Origin: a virus
Strand: one strand, 5' to 3'
IMG/VR virus record: IMGVR_UViG_3300035698_030167
Coordinates: 1-64,000 of that record
DNA: 64,000 nt
Shown here one piece after another: positions 33,109 through 40,825 of this stretch (its first letter is position 1; each line of letters begins with the position of its first letter). The translations under genes and the position numbers were made by a program. The notes under the pieces are model-generated. The model did not search any database. It saw nothing but the letters and a program-made list of their open reading frames with translations, and was not told the origin of the DNA.

Positions 33109-34509
33109 CTAAGATGTATTTTCTTCTTCTTCTTTATATTTTTTATAACACTTGCTACATAATAAATCTCCATCTGGAGTTTCATTTATTTCTTCATTTG
33201 GAAAAGCTTTGCCACAGTCATTACATAACGAATATACATATGAAAAACATTCTTCACATAAATCATTGTCATGCCATTCATCTTTATCTTTTATTTCTTC
33301 GCAACTACTACACACAAAAAAGAACTTATCAAAGCAGTAATGACAAAAACAACCATTATTGGTAGGTATAACATTTTCTTTATAAAAAGATTCGCCGCAT
33401 TGATCGCAAATTTCAAAATATTTAAAAAAACAATCTGAGCAATAATCATGACCATCGCATCCAGTAAAATAATCATCTTCGCGTATTGTTTCATAACAGC
33501 GATAGCACATTTTTCTATTAGTGGTATAATCATTTATTTCTTTTTCAGCTTTAACTAATCTAGATAATCCATCATAGTATGAAATTGAAGTACTTTCAAA
33601 ATAATCGCCTTGTTTATTACAAACATGCATTCCATTATCGCTAGAATATATTATTTTTAGCCCTTCTTCAAGATAACTACGATCTTGAAATATAAAACAA
33701 CTTTCGCCGTGCTTATGAAATAATAAATTAACAGGATATTTAGAAATAAATTTAGAATTGATTTGTTGAATGCTTAGCTTAGTATTTTCTTTTATTTCAC
33801 GTGGTTTAATATATTTTACCGGATAAAATTTAATATAATTCATATTATTTTTTACATCTAATAATACCCAACTTCTTGTTAAAATAGTTTCAACTTCAAT
33901 TTCTTTATATTTTTTTTTTGTTCCATCTGTAATATATATCATTGCTCTATTTTTGTCTACGATAAGTCCAGGTAGTCCAGACCAATAACAACCACCAAAA
34001 TTACTATCAACATTCAAGCAAGAAGTCCATTGTTCAGCAGTAGAACATAAAAACCAATCTGCAAAGTTTAAGGAAAGCACAAAATATAGTTCTTTATTTG
34101 GAATTTTATAACTTCCTATTTTTTCCACACAAGCATTTAAATGAGTTTCACAGCATCCATTACAATGACAATCTATTGGAAGCAACTTTTTGTGCTCCAT
34201 ATAATAAGACTTTAGTAATTTAAATAATTTGTGTTCGTTTTTGCCAACTAAAATTTTATTTTTTTTAAAATCTTTATATTGTATTTTATATTCTAAAATA
34301 AAATTAAAAAAATATTTCTTAAAATAAAGCCAACCTTTATCTACATTGCTAGATAATGGTATTTTAACTTTATATCTAAGGTCTTTACCTATAATGTTTT
34401 TATATGCTTCATCTATATCTGGTTCAAATAAAAGTTTTTCAAATTTGTTTAAACTTGGACCATCAAGAGAAAAATAATTTTTAACAAGTTTAAATATTTT
34501 TTTTTGCAT
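33109..34509 (-). CDS. SWSSC-family paralog with zinc knuckles (3), 466 aa
   Basis: MQKKIFKLVKNYFSLDGPSL... aligns with the other copies. Core LSLNFADWFLCSTAEQWTSC and GLPGLIVDKNRAMIYITDG. An extra Cys/His cluster at 115-128 (CHCNGCCETHLNAC). C-terminus has repeated knuckles (CYRCYETIR, CSDCFFK, CDQCGES, CHYCFDK, CSSCEE, CEECFS, CNDCGKA, CSKCYKK). Unknown function; nucleic acid or protein binding by the tail is likely. Confidence 0.8.
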   Translation of the reverse strand: MQKKIFKLVKNYFSLDGPSLNKFEKLLFEPDIDEAYKNIIGKDLRYKVKIPLSSNVDKGWLYFKKYFFNFILEYKIQYKDFKKNKILVGKNEHKLFKLLKSYYMEHKKLLPIDCHCNGCCETHLNACVEKIGSYKIPNKELYFVLSLNFADWFLCSTAEQWTSCLNVDSNFGGCYWSGLPGLIVDKNRAMIYITDGTKKKYKEIEVETILTRSWVLLDVKNNMNYIKFYPVKYIKPREIKENTKLSIQQINSKFISKYPVNLLFHKHGESCFIFQDRSYLEEGLKIIYSSDNGMHVCNKQGDYFESTSISYYDGLSRLVKAEKEINDYTTNRKMCYRCYETIREDDYFTGCDGHDYCSDCFFKYFEICDQCGESFYKENVIPTNNGCFCHYCFDKFFFVCSSCEEIKDKDEWHDNDLCEECFSYVYSLCNDCGKAFPNEEINETPDGDLLCSKCYKKYKEEEENTS

Positions 34510-34520
34510 TTATCTTTCTT

Positions 34521-35540
34521 TTATAGATCAAGTTTTAAGATATTTCTAATCTTCCAAGGAATCTGTTTTTCAATACAATCTACAATAATTTTTTCTCTAA
34601 TACCACTATTAATCGACCTTAATGTTATTTCTTCAAATAACATTTCTAAAGTATCTTTAGTGATTATTTTTATTATTTTATCAAGATTAGGTTTTATTGG
34701 CAATATATTTTCTTTGATTAAAATAGACTTCCAATACGGTTCTGTTTGATCATCATTAGTATAATCAAGTATAAGTTTATAAGCTACATTAGCAGGACTT
34801 TGTTTATTAAAGACAGATGGCAATAATTTTATTTTTTTAATAAACTTTTTTGCCGTAATTTTTGCTATTAATCGACTATCTATTAAATTATCACCTTTAT
34901 ATTCATCTTCAAGAATAGGACGAACTATTATACCAGCTATTAACTGATTCGCAAACGAAGAAAATTCTGAAAAACCATTTGCATAAGATTTTATCTTTTG
35001 TAAATTGAATTTACCAATATATAACTCTGGAGTAAAAGATAATTCTGATTTAATTAAAACACTTTTTGCATCTTCCCAATTCATCCAATTATCATTTAAA
35101 AAAATGTCATAAAATACTATTTTTTCTGTTTTTCCTGAACTCAAATAGCAAACTTCATTTTCTGTTTTTTTGCTAACAATTTCCCCGAATAAAGTAAAAG
35201 GAACATGAAACAATTCTTTTGCAAGATTTATAAAGCAACTTTTATTTTTATTAAAAATTTTATTAATTTCATAATATTTTTCATCAAATTTTAATAAACC
35301 ACATTCAGAACCAATCCTAAAATCTAATCCGTTGTAATAAATTTTAAAAAATCTTCCACTGACTTTTTCAAGAACTACAATATTTCTATTAAGAAAAGTT
35401 TTTTCTAAAATATCGTTTATTTCTTTTATTGCAGGATATATTTTTTCTTCATTTTGGCGATAAGAAAATGTTGTGCTTTCTTTTATAGAATTCATTTCTT
35501 GGTATTTGCCATTTGTATAAGTGTAAGTTTTTTTTAACAT
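34521..35540 (-). CDS. Rnl2-type RNA ligase homolog (A), 339 aa
   Basis: Start set at ATG 35540 by AAGGGA. VLEKVSGRFFKIYYN is motif I with the adenylated Lys (K-x-x-G), GEIVSKK matches motif III, NQLIAGIIVRPI motif IV, and DSRLIAKITAKKF motif V. More diverged than the copy at 37688. Would seal nicked RNA, typically broken tRNA anticodon loops. Overlapping small gene upstream suggests one operon. Confidence 0.75.
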   Translation of the reverse strand: MLKKTYTYTNGKYQEMNSIKESTTFSYRQNEEKIYPAIKEINDILEKTFLNRNIVVLEKVSGRFFKIYYNGLDFRIGSECGLLKFDEKYYEINKIFNKNKSCFINLAKELFHVPFTLFGEIVSKKTENEVCYLSSGKTEKIVFYDIFLNDNWMNWEDAKSVLIKSELSFTPELYIGKFNLQKIKSYANGFSEFSSFANQLIAGIIVRPILEDEYKGDNLIDSRLIAKITAKKFIKKIKLLPSVFNKQSPANVAYKLILDYTNDDQTEPYWKSILIKENILPIKPNLDKIIKIITKDTLEMLFEEITLRSINSGIREKIIVDCIEKQIPWKIRNILKLDL

Positions 35541-35550
35541 TTTTTTCCCT

Positions 35551-35718
35551 TTATTCGCCCAAAAATTTAAGAAGCTCCATATTAACGGTAATCCCATTAT
35601 CAAGATGACCAACAATAATTCGCCCTTCATTAGCGGTTCCCACTTTTATTAGTTTGCCTTTAAACCCTCGATATTCTGCAGTTTTTCCCATAAGAGAAAT
35701 GGCTTCTTCTTTATTCAT
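35551..35718 (-). CDS. Hypothetical protein, 55 aa
   Basis: MNKEEAISLMGKTAEYRGFK... looks like a small SH3-like barrel (GKLIKVGTANEGRIIVGHLD). 6 nt after a TTTACA-17-TATAAT promoter, first gene of the ligase operon. Confidence 0.6.
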   Translation of the reverse strand: MNKEEAISLMGKTAEYRGFKGKLIKVGTANEGRIIVGHLDNGITVNMELLKFLGE

Positions 35719-35723
35719 AAGTA

Positions 35724-35752
35724 ATTATAACATTTTTTTTATTTTTTGTAAA
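35724..35752 (-). promoter_or_regulatory. Sigma70-type promoter
   Basis: TTTACA, 17 nt, TATAAT, between tRNA-Ala and the 55-residue gene. Confidence 0.82.
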
Positions 35753-35760
35753 GGTTTTGA

Positions 35761-35832
35761 TGGACAGACTCGGAATCGAACCGAGATCAATGCGGTGCAA
35801 GCGCACTATAATGGCCGTTATACTATCCGCCC
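35761..35832 (-). tRNA. tRNA-Ala(UGC)
   Basis: Acceptor GGGCGGA/TCTGTCC with a G3:U70 wobble, the alanine identity element; anticodon loop CTTGCAC on GTGCG/CGCAT; T-arm CTCGG-TTCGATT-CCGAG. Confidence 0.88.
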
Positions 35833-35834
35833 AA

Positions 35835-35905
35835 TGGCCCCTAAAAGAATTGAACTTTTACTTTCTGCTTGTAAAACAAATGTGCTTCCATTACACCAAA
35901 GGGCT
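35835..35905 (-). tRNA. tRNA-Val(UAC)
   Basis: Anticodon loop TTTACAA on TTTGT/GCAGA, T-arm AAAAG-TTCAATT-CTTTT, acceptor AGCCCTT/AGGGGCC with an unpaired A1:C72. Confidence 0.8.
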
Positions 35906-35910
35906 ATTTT

Positions 35911-35985
35911 TAGGAGCCTTGGGACTTGAACCCAAACATCACTGAGATATAAGCTCAGCAGCTTCACCAATTTGCTTAGACTCCA
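35911..35985 (-). tRNA. tRNA-Ile(UAU)
   Basis: Anticodon loop CTTATAT on CTGAG/CTCAG, T-arm TTGGG-TTCAAGT-CCCAA, acceptor GGAGTC/GGCTCC with a 1:72 mismatch. Reads AUA, a rare host codon but common in AT-rich phage genes. Partner of tRNA-Ile(GAU) at 50462. Confidence 0.82.
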
Positions 35986-35991
35986 ACGATT

Positions 35992-36065
35992 TGAGCCCAA
36001 TAGGATTTGAACCTATGACTAACGCCTTAAAAGGGCGTTGCTCTACCAAGCTGAGCTATGAGCCC
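35992..36065 (-). tRNA. tRNA-Lys(UUU)
   Basis: Acceptor GGGCTCA/TGGGCTC, anticodon loop CTTTTAA on CGCC/GGCG, T-arm ATAGG-TTCAAAT-CCTAT. Confidence 0.9.
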
Positions 36066-36095
36066 ATAAAACAAATGCCGCTATGTTGCGGCATT
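36066..36095 (-). terminator. Hairpin between Hsp20 gene and tRNA-Lys
   Basis: AATGCCGC-6 nt-GCGGCATT followed by TTGTTTTAT. Weak U-tract, so attenuation or tRNA processing is possible. Confidence 0.55.
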
Positions 36096-36123
36096 TTTAC
36101 TTTTTCTACGCCAGGCAGATAAG

Positions 36124-36468
36124 CTATTCTTCTGCTGGTGCTTCAGGAAGTTTTGTAGAAACATCAATTTCTTTACCAAGACTTTCAGCAGTTCTTGGAA
36201 TATCAATTGACAAAATTCCTTTTCTTAAAGAGGCAGAAAGCTCCTCAACGTCAAAATCAGCCGGTACTATTACCTTTTCAGTAAAAGAATTTTTGACAAG
36301 ACCAAGAACTTTATTCTTGTCTTTTGGTCTTCCTTTAATGACAATAACATTGTCGTCATCTACCACTTTGGCTCTAACCTTGATTTCGCTGAGTTTAAAG
36401 CCGGGAACTACAACATTCACTCTCATTCGAGTATCAGTTTTAGTAGTCTTTAAAACATTTTCATTCAT
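36124..36468 (-). CDS. Hsp20 / alpha-crystallin small heat-shock protein
   Basis: 114 residues. RVNVVVPGFKLSEIKVRAK, VIVIKGRPKD, NSFTEKVIVPADFDVEELSA and GILSIDIPR are the alpha-crystallin strands, including the G-x-L-x-I-x-I-P signature. Strong AAGGAGTG ribosome site. Small heat-shock proteins also occur in T4-like cyanophages, where they are thought to aid virion assembly or protect scaffolds. Confidence 0.9.
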   Translation of the reverse strand: MNENVLKTTKTDTRMRVNVVVPGFKLSEIKVRAKVVDDDNVIVIKGRPKDKNKVLGLVKNSFTEKVIVPADFDVEELSASLRKGILSIDIPRTAESLGKEIDVSTKLPEAPAEE

Positions 36469-36561
36469 AATACATCACTCCTTTTTGTTTATTATATGAA
36501 TTTTTTTTATATATTTATATTCTTTAAAAGTTTTTATAATTCTATACATAATATATCAAAG

Positions 36562-36825
36562 CTATGAATCTTCCACGAACTCTAAAAATTTTTCTAATCG
36601 AAATTTTAAATATCGAGATTCTTTAAATTCATCGCAATAGCCATATCTATTAATTGACAACCTTCTTAGATTTTCTGTATGTTTTAGATGATTATATTTA
36701 AATTTAATACAAATTCCCCAATCTGAATTTTTATTTTTTATAAAATCACTATGCGCACATATACCGCAACATTTCTTTATTGTGTATTTTATTGTACGAA
36801 GTTGCTTAAGTTTATTTTCATCCAT
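36562..36825 (-). CDS. Cys-cluster protein, 87 aa
   Basis: KKCCGICAHSDFIKNKNSDW, GICIKF, LRRLSINRYGYCDEF: a C-x2-C...C...C pattern with conserved G-x-C, seen in many small phage proteins likely to bind zinc or Fe-S. Abuts the upstream gene stop. Confidence 0.65.
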   Translation of the reverse strand: MDENKLKQLRTIKYTIKKCCGICAHSDFIKNKNSDWGICIKFKYNHLKHTENLRRLSINRYGYCDEFKESRYLKFRLEKFLEFVEDS

Positions 36826-37008
36826 TTATACAAAATAATCTTTACAGAACTTATCAAGTTCAATAGCTTTTGCTTTTACAAACTCTATATCATCACTACG
36901 AACTTTTATTGTCCAGTTATATCCTCTTGAATTTTTTACTGCTTCAAAAGAAAATACTGGATCCTTTGAGATTATTGTTCCTTCTATTACTTTCTTTGCT
37001 TCTTCCAT
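36826..37008 (-). CDS. Hypothetical protein, 60 aa
   Basis: MEEAKKVIEGTIISKDPVFS..., ATG 37008 with AAAGGAGC rather than upstream Met codons. Contains RGYNWTIKVRSDD. Looks like a small beta-alpha domain. Unknown function. Confidence 0.6.
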   Translation of the reverse strand: MEEAKKVIEGTIISKDPVFSFEAVKNSRGYNWTIKVRSDDIEFVKAKAIELDKFCKDYFV

Positions 37009-37018
37009 TTTTGCTCCT

Positions 37019-37417
37019 TTATTTAATAATATATCCTTTTTTTTCAGCTCTTTTTCTTCCATCCTGTATAGAGCAATCATTCAAGCTCCAAACATAATCC
37101 ATATAATAATAATCAAATTTTTTCAGTTTCTTTTTTATTGGAATAAACCCTCCACAACAAGAATATAAAGAAACTTTATTTCCAATTCCCTGAATTCTTG
37201 TATCTATAATATAGTAATAATCATCATCGTACTGATCTTTTGTCCAACCAAGAAGTCTTACTAATCTAAAATGATCTAACATAATTTCATTTCTATGCTT
37301 ATTTACAAATTTTTGAATTAAATAGGCATTATCTCTTTTTAAGAGATTATCAATAAATCCTTCTATTTTTCTTTTTGGTTGCTCAAAAAGTTTCCAATAA
37401 AATTCATGTTTTTTCAT
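37019..37417 (-). CDS. Hypothetical protein, 132 aa
   Basis: MKKHEFYWKLFEQPKRKIEG..., contains VRLLGWTKDQYDDDYYYIID and SLYSCCGGF. ATGA overlap with the membrane gene upstream. Not recognised. Confidence 0.65.
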   Translation of the reverse strand: MKKHEFYWKLFEQPKRKIEGFIDNLLKRDNAYLIQKFVNKHRNEIMLDHFRLVRLLGWTKDQYDDDYYYIIDTRIQGIGNKVSLYSCCGGFIPIKKKLKKFDYYYMDYVWSLNDCSIQDGRKRAEKKGYIIK

Positions 37418-37599
37418 TTATTTACCCACGGTATACCATAAAAATACAAACCTAATCCTATAAAAAGGCTGGTTATTAGATGCATAATAAAACCAAGGAC
37501 ATTGTTCTCAAGACATCCCCACACGCATTTACTAAATGTTATCAATATACCAAAAATTATTGCACCAATAATTGCTCTAATTATTTTCTTTTTTATCAT
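37414..37599 (-). CDS. Two-span membrane protein, 61 aa
   Basis: MIKKKIIRAIIGAIIFGILI... ATG 37599 chosen because the longer frame runs into tRNA-Trp. Two hydrophobic helices. 7 nt after the tRNA. Confidence 0.6.
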   Translation of the reverse strand: MIKKKIIRAIIGAIIFGILITFSKCVWGCLENNVLGFIMHLITSLFIGLGLYFYGIPWVNK

Positions 37600-37606
37600 T
37601 TTAATA

Positions 37607-37678
37607 CAGGTCCGCAAGGACTTGAACCCTGATCTTGCAGTTTTGGAAACTGTTATGCTACCATTACACCACAGACCC
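37607..37678 (-). tRNA. tRNA-Trp(CCA)
   Basis: Acceptor GGGTCTG/CGGACCT, anticodon loop TTCCAAA, T-arm CAGGG-TTCAAGT-CCTTG, discriminator G73 as usual for bacterial Trp. Its first base directly follows a TATAAT box. Confidence 0.87.
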
Positions 37679-37707
37679 ATTATATTATTATTTTCTTTTT
37701 TTGTCAA
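37679..37707 (-). promoter_or_regulatory. Sigma70 consensus promoter abutting tRNA-Trp
   Basis: TTGACA, 17 nt, TATAAT. The -35 lies in the last codons of the ligase gene; the -10 ends at the tRNA 5' base, so normal initiation would start inside the tRNA. Confidence 0.75.
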
Positions 37708-38695
37708 GTTTTTTAAAACTATTTATCAACTCTTCTTTTATATCTCTCATTATGGCTTTACTAAATACATGTTTATCCTTTTTTTCTAGTTTGGAAAATT
37801 CATGCCCATTATCTTTTACAAAATCTTCCATTACATCTTTTATATAGTATTTCATATAATTACCAAATAGATGCATATTATCAAGTCGTCCATATTTAGA
37901 AAATAAATCATGAGTTCTATTGTTATTTACGTAAGCAATGCCTAAATTAATCATATCCTGAACTTCTTTCTTTATTTTTATCGGTATTTTTTTCTTTTTA
38001 GGCTCATTATCTTTAAATTCAGGATTTTTCTTTTTTAAAAGAAAAAAGCTTTCTCCCATTTTGTAGTTGTTCATAGGGCGAACAACAATACCCTCAATAA
38101 GATTTTTTTTAATCCCATAAGGAGTAAAAACGCTATTTTTGCGAATGTCTATACTATCTAACATTTCCTCAAATGAAGAAAAATCTTTAATGTTTATAAC
38201 GCCTAACACAGGAACTTTCAAATTCCATATATCAAAATTAGTTTCTTTAAAGGCGTAGTCTATAAATTCTTTTTGTTCGCCTATGGTATAGAAAAAAGTT
38301 TTTTCTTTAATAATTTCATAAATAGCAAACCAACGCCAGTGAACAGAATTGCCATAATTTATTCTTTTTTGAATGCTTTGCCCAAAAAGCTCTCCAATAA
38401 ATTGAACATTTATTTTATTTTTCTTGCAAAAAGAACTCATAATAGAAATAAAATCTTTTGTCTTTTCTTCTTTCATTGCTTCTTTATAGTTATAAAAACT
38501 ATCTTCTGCAATACCACTTCTTTTTGAAAATTGTAAATGCCCGTCTTTGTGAAAAGTTATGCTAAAATTACTTCCATCAATTTTTTCTGTTATTTCGTAT
38601 TTTTCATCAATAAGAAGATTTGGATATTGAGCAGTAAACTTTTCAATAAAATCAAATCTATAAGAATTTTCTATTTCTTTCCATTTTTTAAACAT
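37688..38695 (-). CDS. Rnl2-type RNA ligase homolog (B), 335 aa
   Basis: ATG 38695 with GGAG 10 nt before it. ITEKIDGSNFSITFHKDG is motif I (K-x-D-G), QFSKRSG motif Ia, FIGELFG motif III, LIEGIVVRPM motif IV and FFLLKKKNPEFKD motif V. The same family as T4 Rnl2 (334 aa), which seals breaks in duplex-held RNA. Second such gene in the window. Confidence 0.88.
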   Translation of the reverse strand: MFKKWKEIENSYRFDFIEKFTAQYPNLLIDEKYEITEKIDGSNFSITFHKDGHLQFSKRSGIAEDSFYNYKEAMKEEKTKDFISIMSSFCKKNKINVQFIGELFGQSIQKRINYGNSVHWRWFAIYEIIKEKTFFYTIGEQKEFIDYAFKETNFDIWNLKVPVLGVINIKDFSSFEEMLDSIDIRKNSVFTPYGIKKNLIEGIVVRPMNNYKMGESFFLLKKKNPEFKDNEPKKKKIPIKIKKEVQDMINLGIAYVNNNRTHDLFSKYGRLDNMHLFGNYMKYYIKDVMEDFVKDNGHEFSKLEKKDKHVFSKAIMRDIKEELINSFKKLDKKRK

Positions 38696-38927
38696 CGAAA
38701 TCAAACTCCATTTGCGAATTTATAAAAAATCTTGAGGTAAAAAATCCACTAGCTTCTGTAAACATATTAGTAAATCTTCTGTCTATAATTCTAAAATTAC
38801 CATTTTCTTTATAAAGAACTTGAACTGTACCGCCTTTTAATTTTTCATTTAATTCTAATAAACTTGGATACTCTGCATTTTTCTCATTAACATAAACATA
38901 ATATGCTTTGCCTTTTTTTAGTTTCAT
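38688..38927 (-). CDS. Small paralog of the next upstream gene, 79 aa
   Basis: MKLKKGKAYYVYVNEKNAEY... ATG 38927 matches the paralog start MKLKQGKNYYVYANEK. Shared RIIDRRF/KIIDQRL and FTSRFFI/YTFRFII segments. Unknown function, likely tandem duplicates. Confidence 0.65.
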   Translation of the reverse strand: MKLKKGKAYYVYVNEKNAEYPSLLELNEKLKGGTVQVLYKENGNFRIIDRRFTNMFTEASGFFTSRFFINSQMEFDFDV

Positions 38928-38928
38928 T

Positions 38929-39168
38929 TTAAAACTCAAACTCTAGTTGTATTGTTTGCCCTTTTATAATAAATCTAAATGTATAAAAACTTCCTTCAAA
39001 ACATTCATAAATAGATAACCTTTGATCTATGATTTTTAAATAATGTCCATCATAATAAACCAATATTGGCTTATTTTTAAATTTTATAGCAACTTTCTTT
39101 AAAGAACGATTTATTATTTTTTTTTCATTAGCATAAACATAATAATTCTTTCCTTGTTTTAGTTTCAT
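38929..39168 (-). CDS. Small paralog, 79 aa
   Basis: MKLKQGKNYYVYANEKKIIN..., 6 nt after a -10 box; its stop precedes the next ATG by 1 nt. Beta-rich. See paralog at 38688. Confidence 0.65.
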   Translation of the reverse strand: MKLKQGKNYYVYANEKKIINRSLKKVAIKFKNKPILVYYDGHYLKIIDQRLSIYECFEGSFYTFRFIIKGQTIQLEFEF

Positions 39169-39173
39169 ATTTT

Positions 39174-39202
39174 ATTATACTCTTTTTTTTATTTTTAGTC
39201 AA
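39174..39202 (-). promoter_or_regulatory. Sigma70-type promoter
   Basis: TTGACT, 17 nt, TATAAT, directly after a terminator. Confidence 0.88.
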
Positions 39203-39203
39203 T

Positions 39204-39230
39204 AAAAAAACCCCCAGAAAGCTCTAGGGG
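39204..39230 (-). terminator. Rho-independent terminator
   Basis: CCCC-TAGAGCTTTCT-GGGG followed by G and seven T. Ends the candidate small RNA. Confidence 0.85.
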
Positions 39231-39333
39231 CTATAACTAGTTTTGTGCTTTGGGTAAGATCTAGCAACTTGTTATCCCAAAGTCGTAGCGACTTAAGCCG
39301 CCATTAAAAAGTTGTCAGTTATTTTTATCTTTA
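39204..39333 (-). ncRNA. Candidate small structured RNA, about 125 nt
   Basis: Between the gene ending at 39331 and the terminator lie about 100 non-coding nt with hairpins GTCG-CTA-CGAC and CTTTGGG...CCCAAAG. TAAAGATA sits at its 5' end. Could instead be a 3' UTR of the upstream gene. Confidence 0.4.
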
Positions 39334-39516
39334 CTCTACTTCAACATATTCCATTATTATTTGCAGTGCCTCGTCATATCCACCAGCATTAAAGACTTTA
39401 TTTTTCATTTCTTCTGCTTCTTTTTTTAGCCCGATACTTACCAATGCTTTTTTTGCAATGCCTAAAATATTAAATATATTTCCATTTTTACCAATAATTT
39501 TTGCTGTTGGTTTCAT
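39331..39516 (-). CDS. Conserved-looking small phage protein, 61 aa
   Basis: MKPTAKIIGKNGNIFNILGI... with AKKALVSIGLKKEAEEMKNK, GGYDEALQIIMEYVEV. The pattern K-P-T-x-K-I-I-G-x-x-G-N-x-F-x-I-L-G is familiar from many phage and bacterial hypothetical proteins. Start overlaps the previous stop by 1 nt. Confidence 0.75.
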   Translation of the reverse strand: MKPTAKIIGKNGNIFNILGIAKKALVSIGLKKEAEEMKNKVFNAGGYDEALQIIMEYVEVE

Positions 39517-39743
39517 TATTTCTTCTTTTTTGTATTTTCTAACATGTTTTCTAACTCTGCCTCAAACATCATAAGTTCAACACTAGAAGCAGGCCGTATA
39601 TGAACTTCTTTTCCCTCTTCAAGAGCAACCTCAACGAATCCCCAATCAAATCTTTCGCCATGTTCAGTATAGATTGAAGACATTACAGAACCAGACTTAT
39701 TATAAAATTTATTACCAATAAAAATAAGTTTTACTTCTTCCAT
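39516..39743 (-). CDS. Hypothetical protein, 75 aa
   Basis: MEEVKLIFIGNKFYNKSGSV... ATG 39743 with AAGGGGG. GERFDWGFVEVALEEGKEV is beta-rich. Operon partner of the 61-residue gene downstream; begins 14 nt after tRNA-Gly. Confidence 0.7.
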   Translation of the reverse strand: MEEVKLIFIGNKFYNKSGSVMSSIYTEHGERFDWGFVEVALEEGKEVHIRPASSVELMMFEAELENMLENTKKKK

Positions 39744-39756
39744 TTTTTCCCCCTTA

Positions 39757-39828
39757 AGCATCTAGCCGGAGTTGAACCGGCATCTACTGATTGGCAACCA
39801 GCTATAATAACCATTATAATATAGATGC
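39757..39828 (-). tRNA. tRNA-Gly(GCC)
   Basis: Acceptor GCATCTA/TAGATGC, anticodon loop TTGCCAA, T-arm GCCGG-TTCAACT-CCGGC, discriminator U73. Confidence 0.88.
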
Positions 39829-39835
39829 AATAAAA

Positions 39836-39907
39836 AGCCAGCACCAGGAATCGAACCCGAATCAGAAGTATACAACGCTCCCGCTCTGCCAATTGAGCTA
39901 TGCTGGC
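39836..39907 (-). tRNA. tRNA-Thr(UGU)
   Basis: Acceptor GCCAGCA/TGCTGGC, anticodon loop GTTGTAT (stem closed by a C:A mismatch at 31:39), T-arm TCGGG-TTCGATT-CCTGG. Confidence 0.78.
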
Positions 39908-40101
39908 ATTACATACTTTATATTACATTTACGAGAACACTTACCAGTTTTTTTATATTCATCGCTTTCCAAAAAATACTTTCCGCAAGTAGAGCATTGA
40001 ATATACTTTTCTCTGCATAAACTTGAGCAATATCCATCAATGGTTTCTCTTCGCCATGCAATATATTTTCCACAATTTCTACAACGAATATATTTTATCA
40101 T
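39898..40101 (-). CDS. Zinc-finger protein, 67 aa
   Basis: MIKYIRCRNCGKYIAWRRET, GYCSSLCREKYIQCSTCGKY and GKCSRKC give four Cys pairs, two treble-clef-like zinc sites. Ends inside the tRNA-Thr gene (10-nt overlap). Confidence 0.7.
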   Translation of the reverse strand: MIKYIRCRNCGKYIAWRRETIDGYCSSLCREKYIQCSTCGKYFLESDEYKKTGKCSRKCNIKYVMPA

Positions 40102-40103
40102 AT

Positions 40104-40188
40104 TACCAGTGAGAGGGGTCGAACCTCCATGGAATTTAATCCACTAGATCCTAAATCTAGCGCGTCTCGCCAATTTCGCCACACTGGC
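40104..40188 (-). tRNA. tRNA-Leu(UAG)
   Basis: Acceptor GCCAGTG/CACTGGT, anticodon loop TTTAGGA on CTAGA/TCTAG, long variable arm, T-arm GGAGG-TTCGACC-CCTCT. Confidence 0.9.
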
Positions 40189-40196
40189 ATGTAATT

Positions 40197-40526
40197 TTAT
40201 TCTTCTATTCTAAGTATTTCATATTCCCTCCTGTCTTCGTAAAAAACAGAATATCCTGGATAATCATAAAAAGTTTCACGAACAATCATTGCTTTTTCGC
40301 AACTTACATTTACTTTCTCAAGTTCAAATCTTTTATATTCTAAGACAGAAACAACACAACTATTTTTTGCTTTATTCTCCATCATTCCTGAAAAAATGGC
40401 TATTATAATAAAAAGTATAGAAACAACAAAAGCTGATACACTAAACTTATCAGAAACCCAAAGTGATACAAATAAAATAATACAAGCAAGAGCAATAACT
40501 CCACTAATTACTAACAAAAATCCCAT
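40197..40526 (-). CDS. Membrane protein, 109 aa
   Basis: MGFLLVISGVIALACIILFV..., two N-terminal membrane helices then a soluble domain of about 60 residues (FELEKVNVSCEKAMIVRETF). Ribosome site AGGAGG. Unknown function. Confidence 0.65.
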   Translation of the reverse strand: MGFLLVISGVIALACIILFVSLWVSDKFSVSAFVVSILFIIIAIFSGMMENKAKNSCVVSVLEYKRFELEKVNVSCEKAMIVRETFYDYPGYSVFYEDRREYEILRIEE

Positions 40527-40549
40527 ACAAATCCTCCTTTTTTTAATAG

Positions 40550-40623
40550 GGGTGTTTGGGGGAATCGAACCCTCGCCTTGACAGTCACAGTGTCATATGC
40601 TCACCAACTACACCACAAACACC
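40550..40623 (-). tRNA. tRNA-His(GUG)
   Basis: Acceptor GGTGTTT/AAACACC, anticodon loop CTGTGAC on TGACA/TGTCA, discriminator C73 typical of His. Confidence 0.86.
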
Positions 40624-40629
40624 ATATTT

Positions 40630-40703
40630 TGGCGGGAAAGGGAATTGAACCCTTACGTATTTGCTTATGAGGCAAACCTTCTGCCAATTGAAAGTATCCC
40701 GCG
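40630..40703 (-). tRNA. tRNA-Met(CAU), or Ile2
   Basis: Anticodon loop CTCATAA on TTTGC/GCAAA, T-arm AAGGG-TTCAATT-CCCTT, acceptor CGCGGGA/TCCCGCC with C1:C72 unpaired. Could be elongator Met or lysidine-type Ile(AUA); lacks the three G:C pairs of initiators. Confidence 0.8.
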
Positions 40704-40709
40704 AAGTTT

Positions 40710-40782
40710 TAGGGAAGGCGAGACTCGAACTCGCGCCTACGTACTCCCAAAGTACGCCGTCTAGCCACTGACTCACTTCCCT
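40710..40782 (-). tRNA. tRNA-Pro(UGG)
   Basis: Acceptor AGGGAAG/CTTCCCT, anticodon loop TTTGGGA on CGTAC/GTACG, T-arm GCGAG-TTCGAGT-CTCGC. First of the tRNA run read from the promoter at 40797. Confidence 0.9.
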
Positions 40783-40796
40783 ATATTCTTATCTTT

Positions 40797-40825
40797 ATTA
40801 TATTATTTTATTTCATTTTTGTCAA
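40797..40825 (-). promoter_or_regulatory. Sigma70 consensus promoter of a tRNA cluster
   Basis: TTGACA, 17 nt, TATAAT, 14 nt before the 5' end of tRNA-Pro. Confidence 0.93.

Noticed and set aside
35654-35945. Plus-strand open frames of 62-91 codons across 35654-35945
   Set aside because: They are antisense reads through four tRNA genes and have no ribosome sites.
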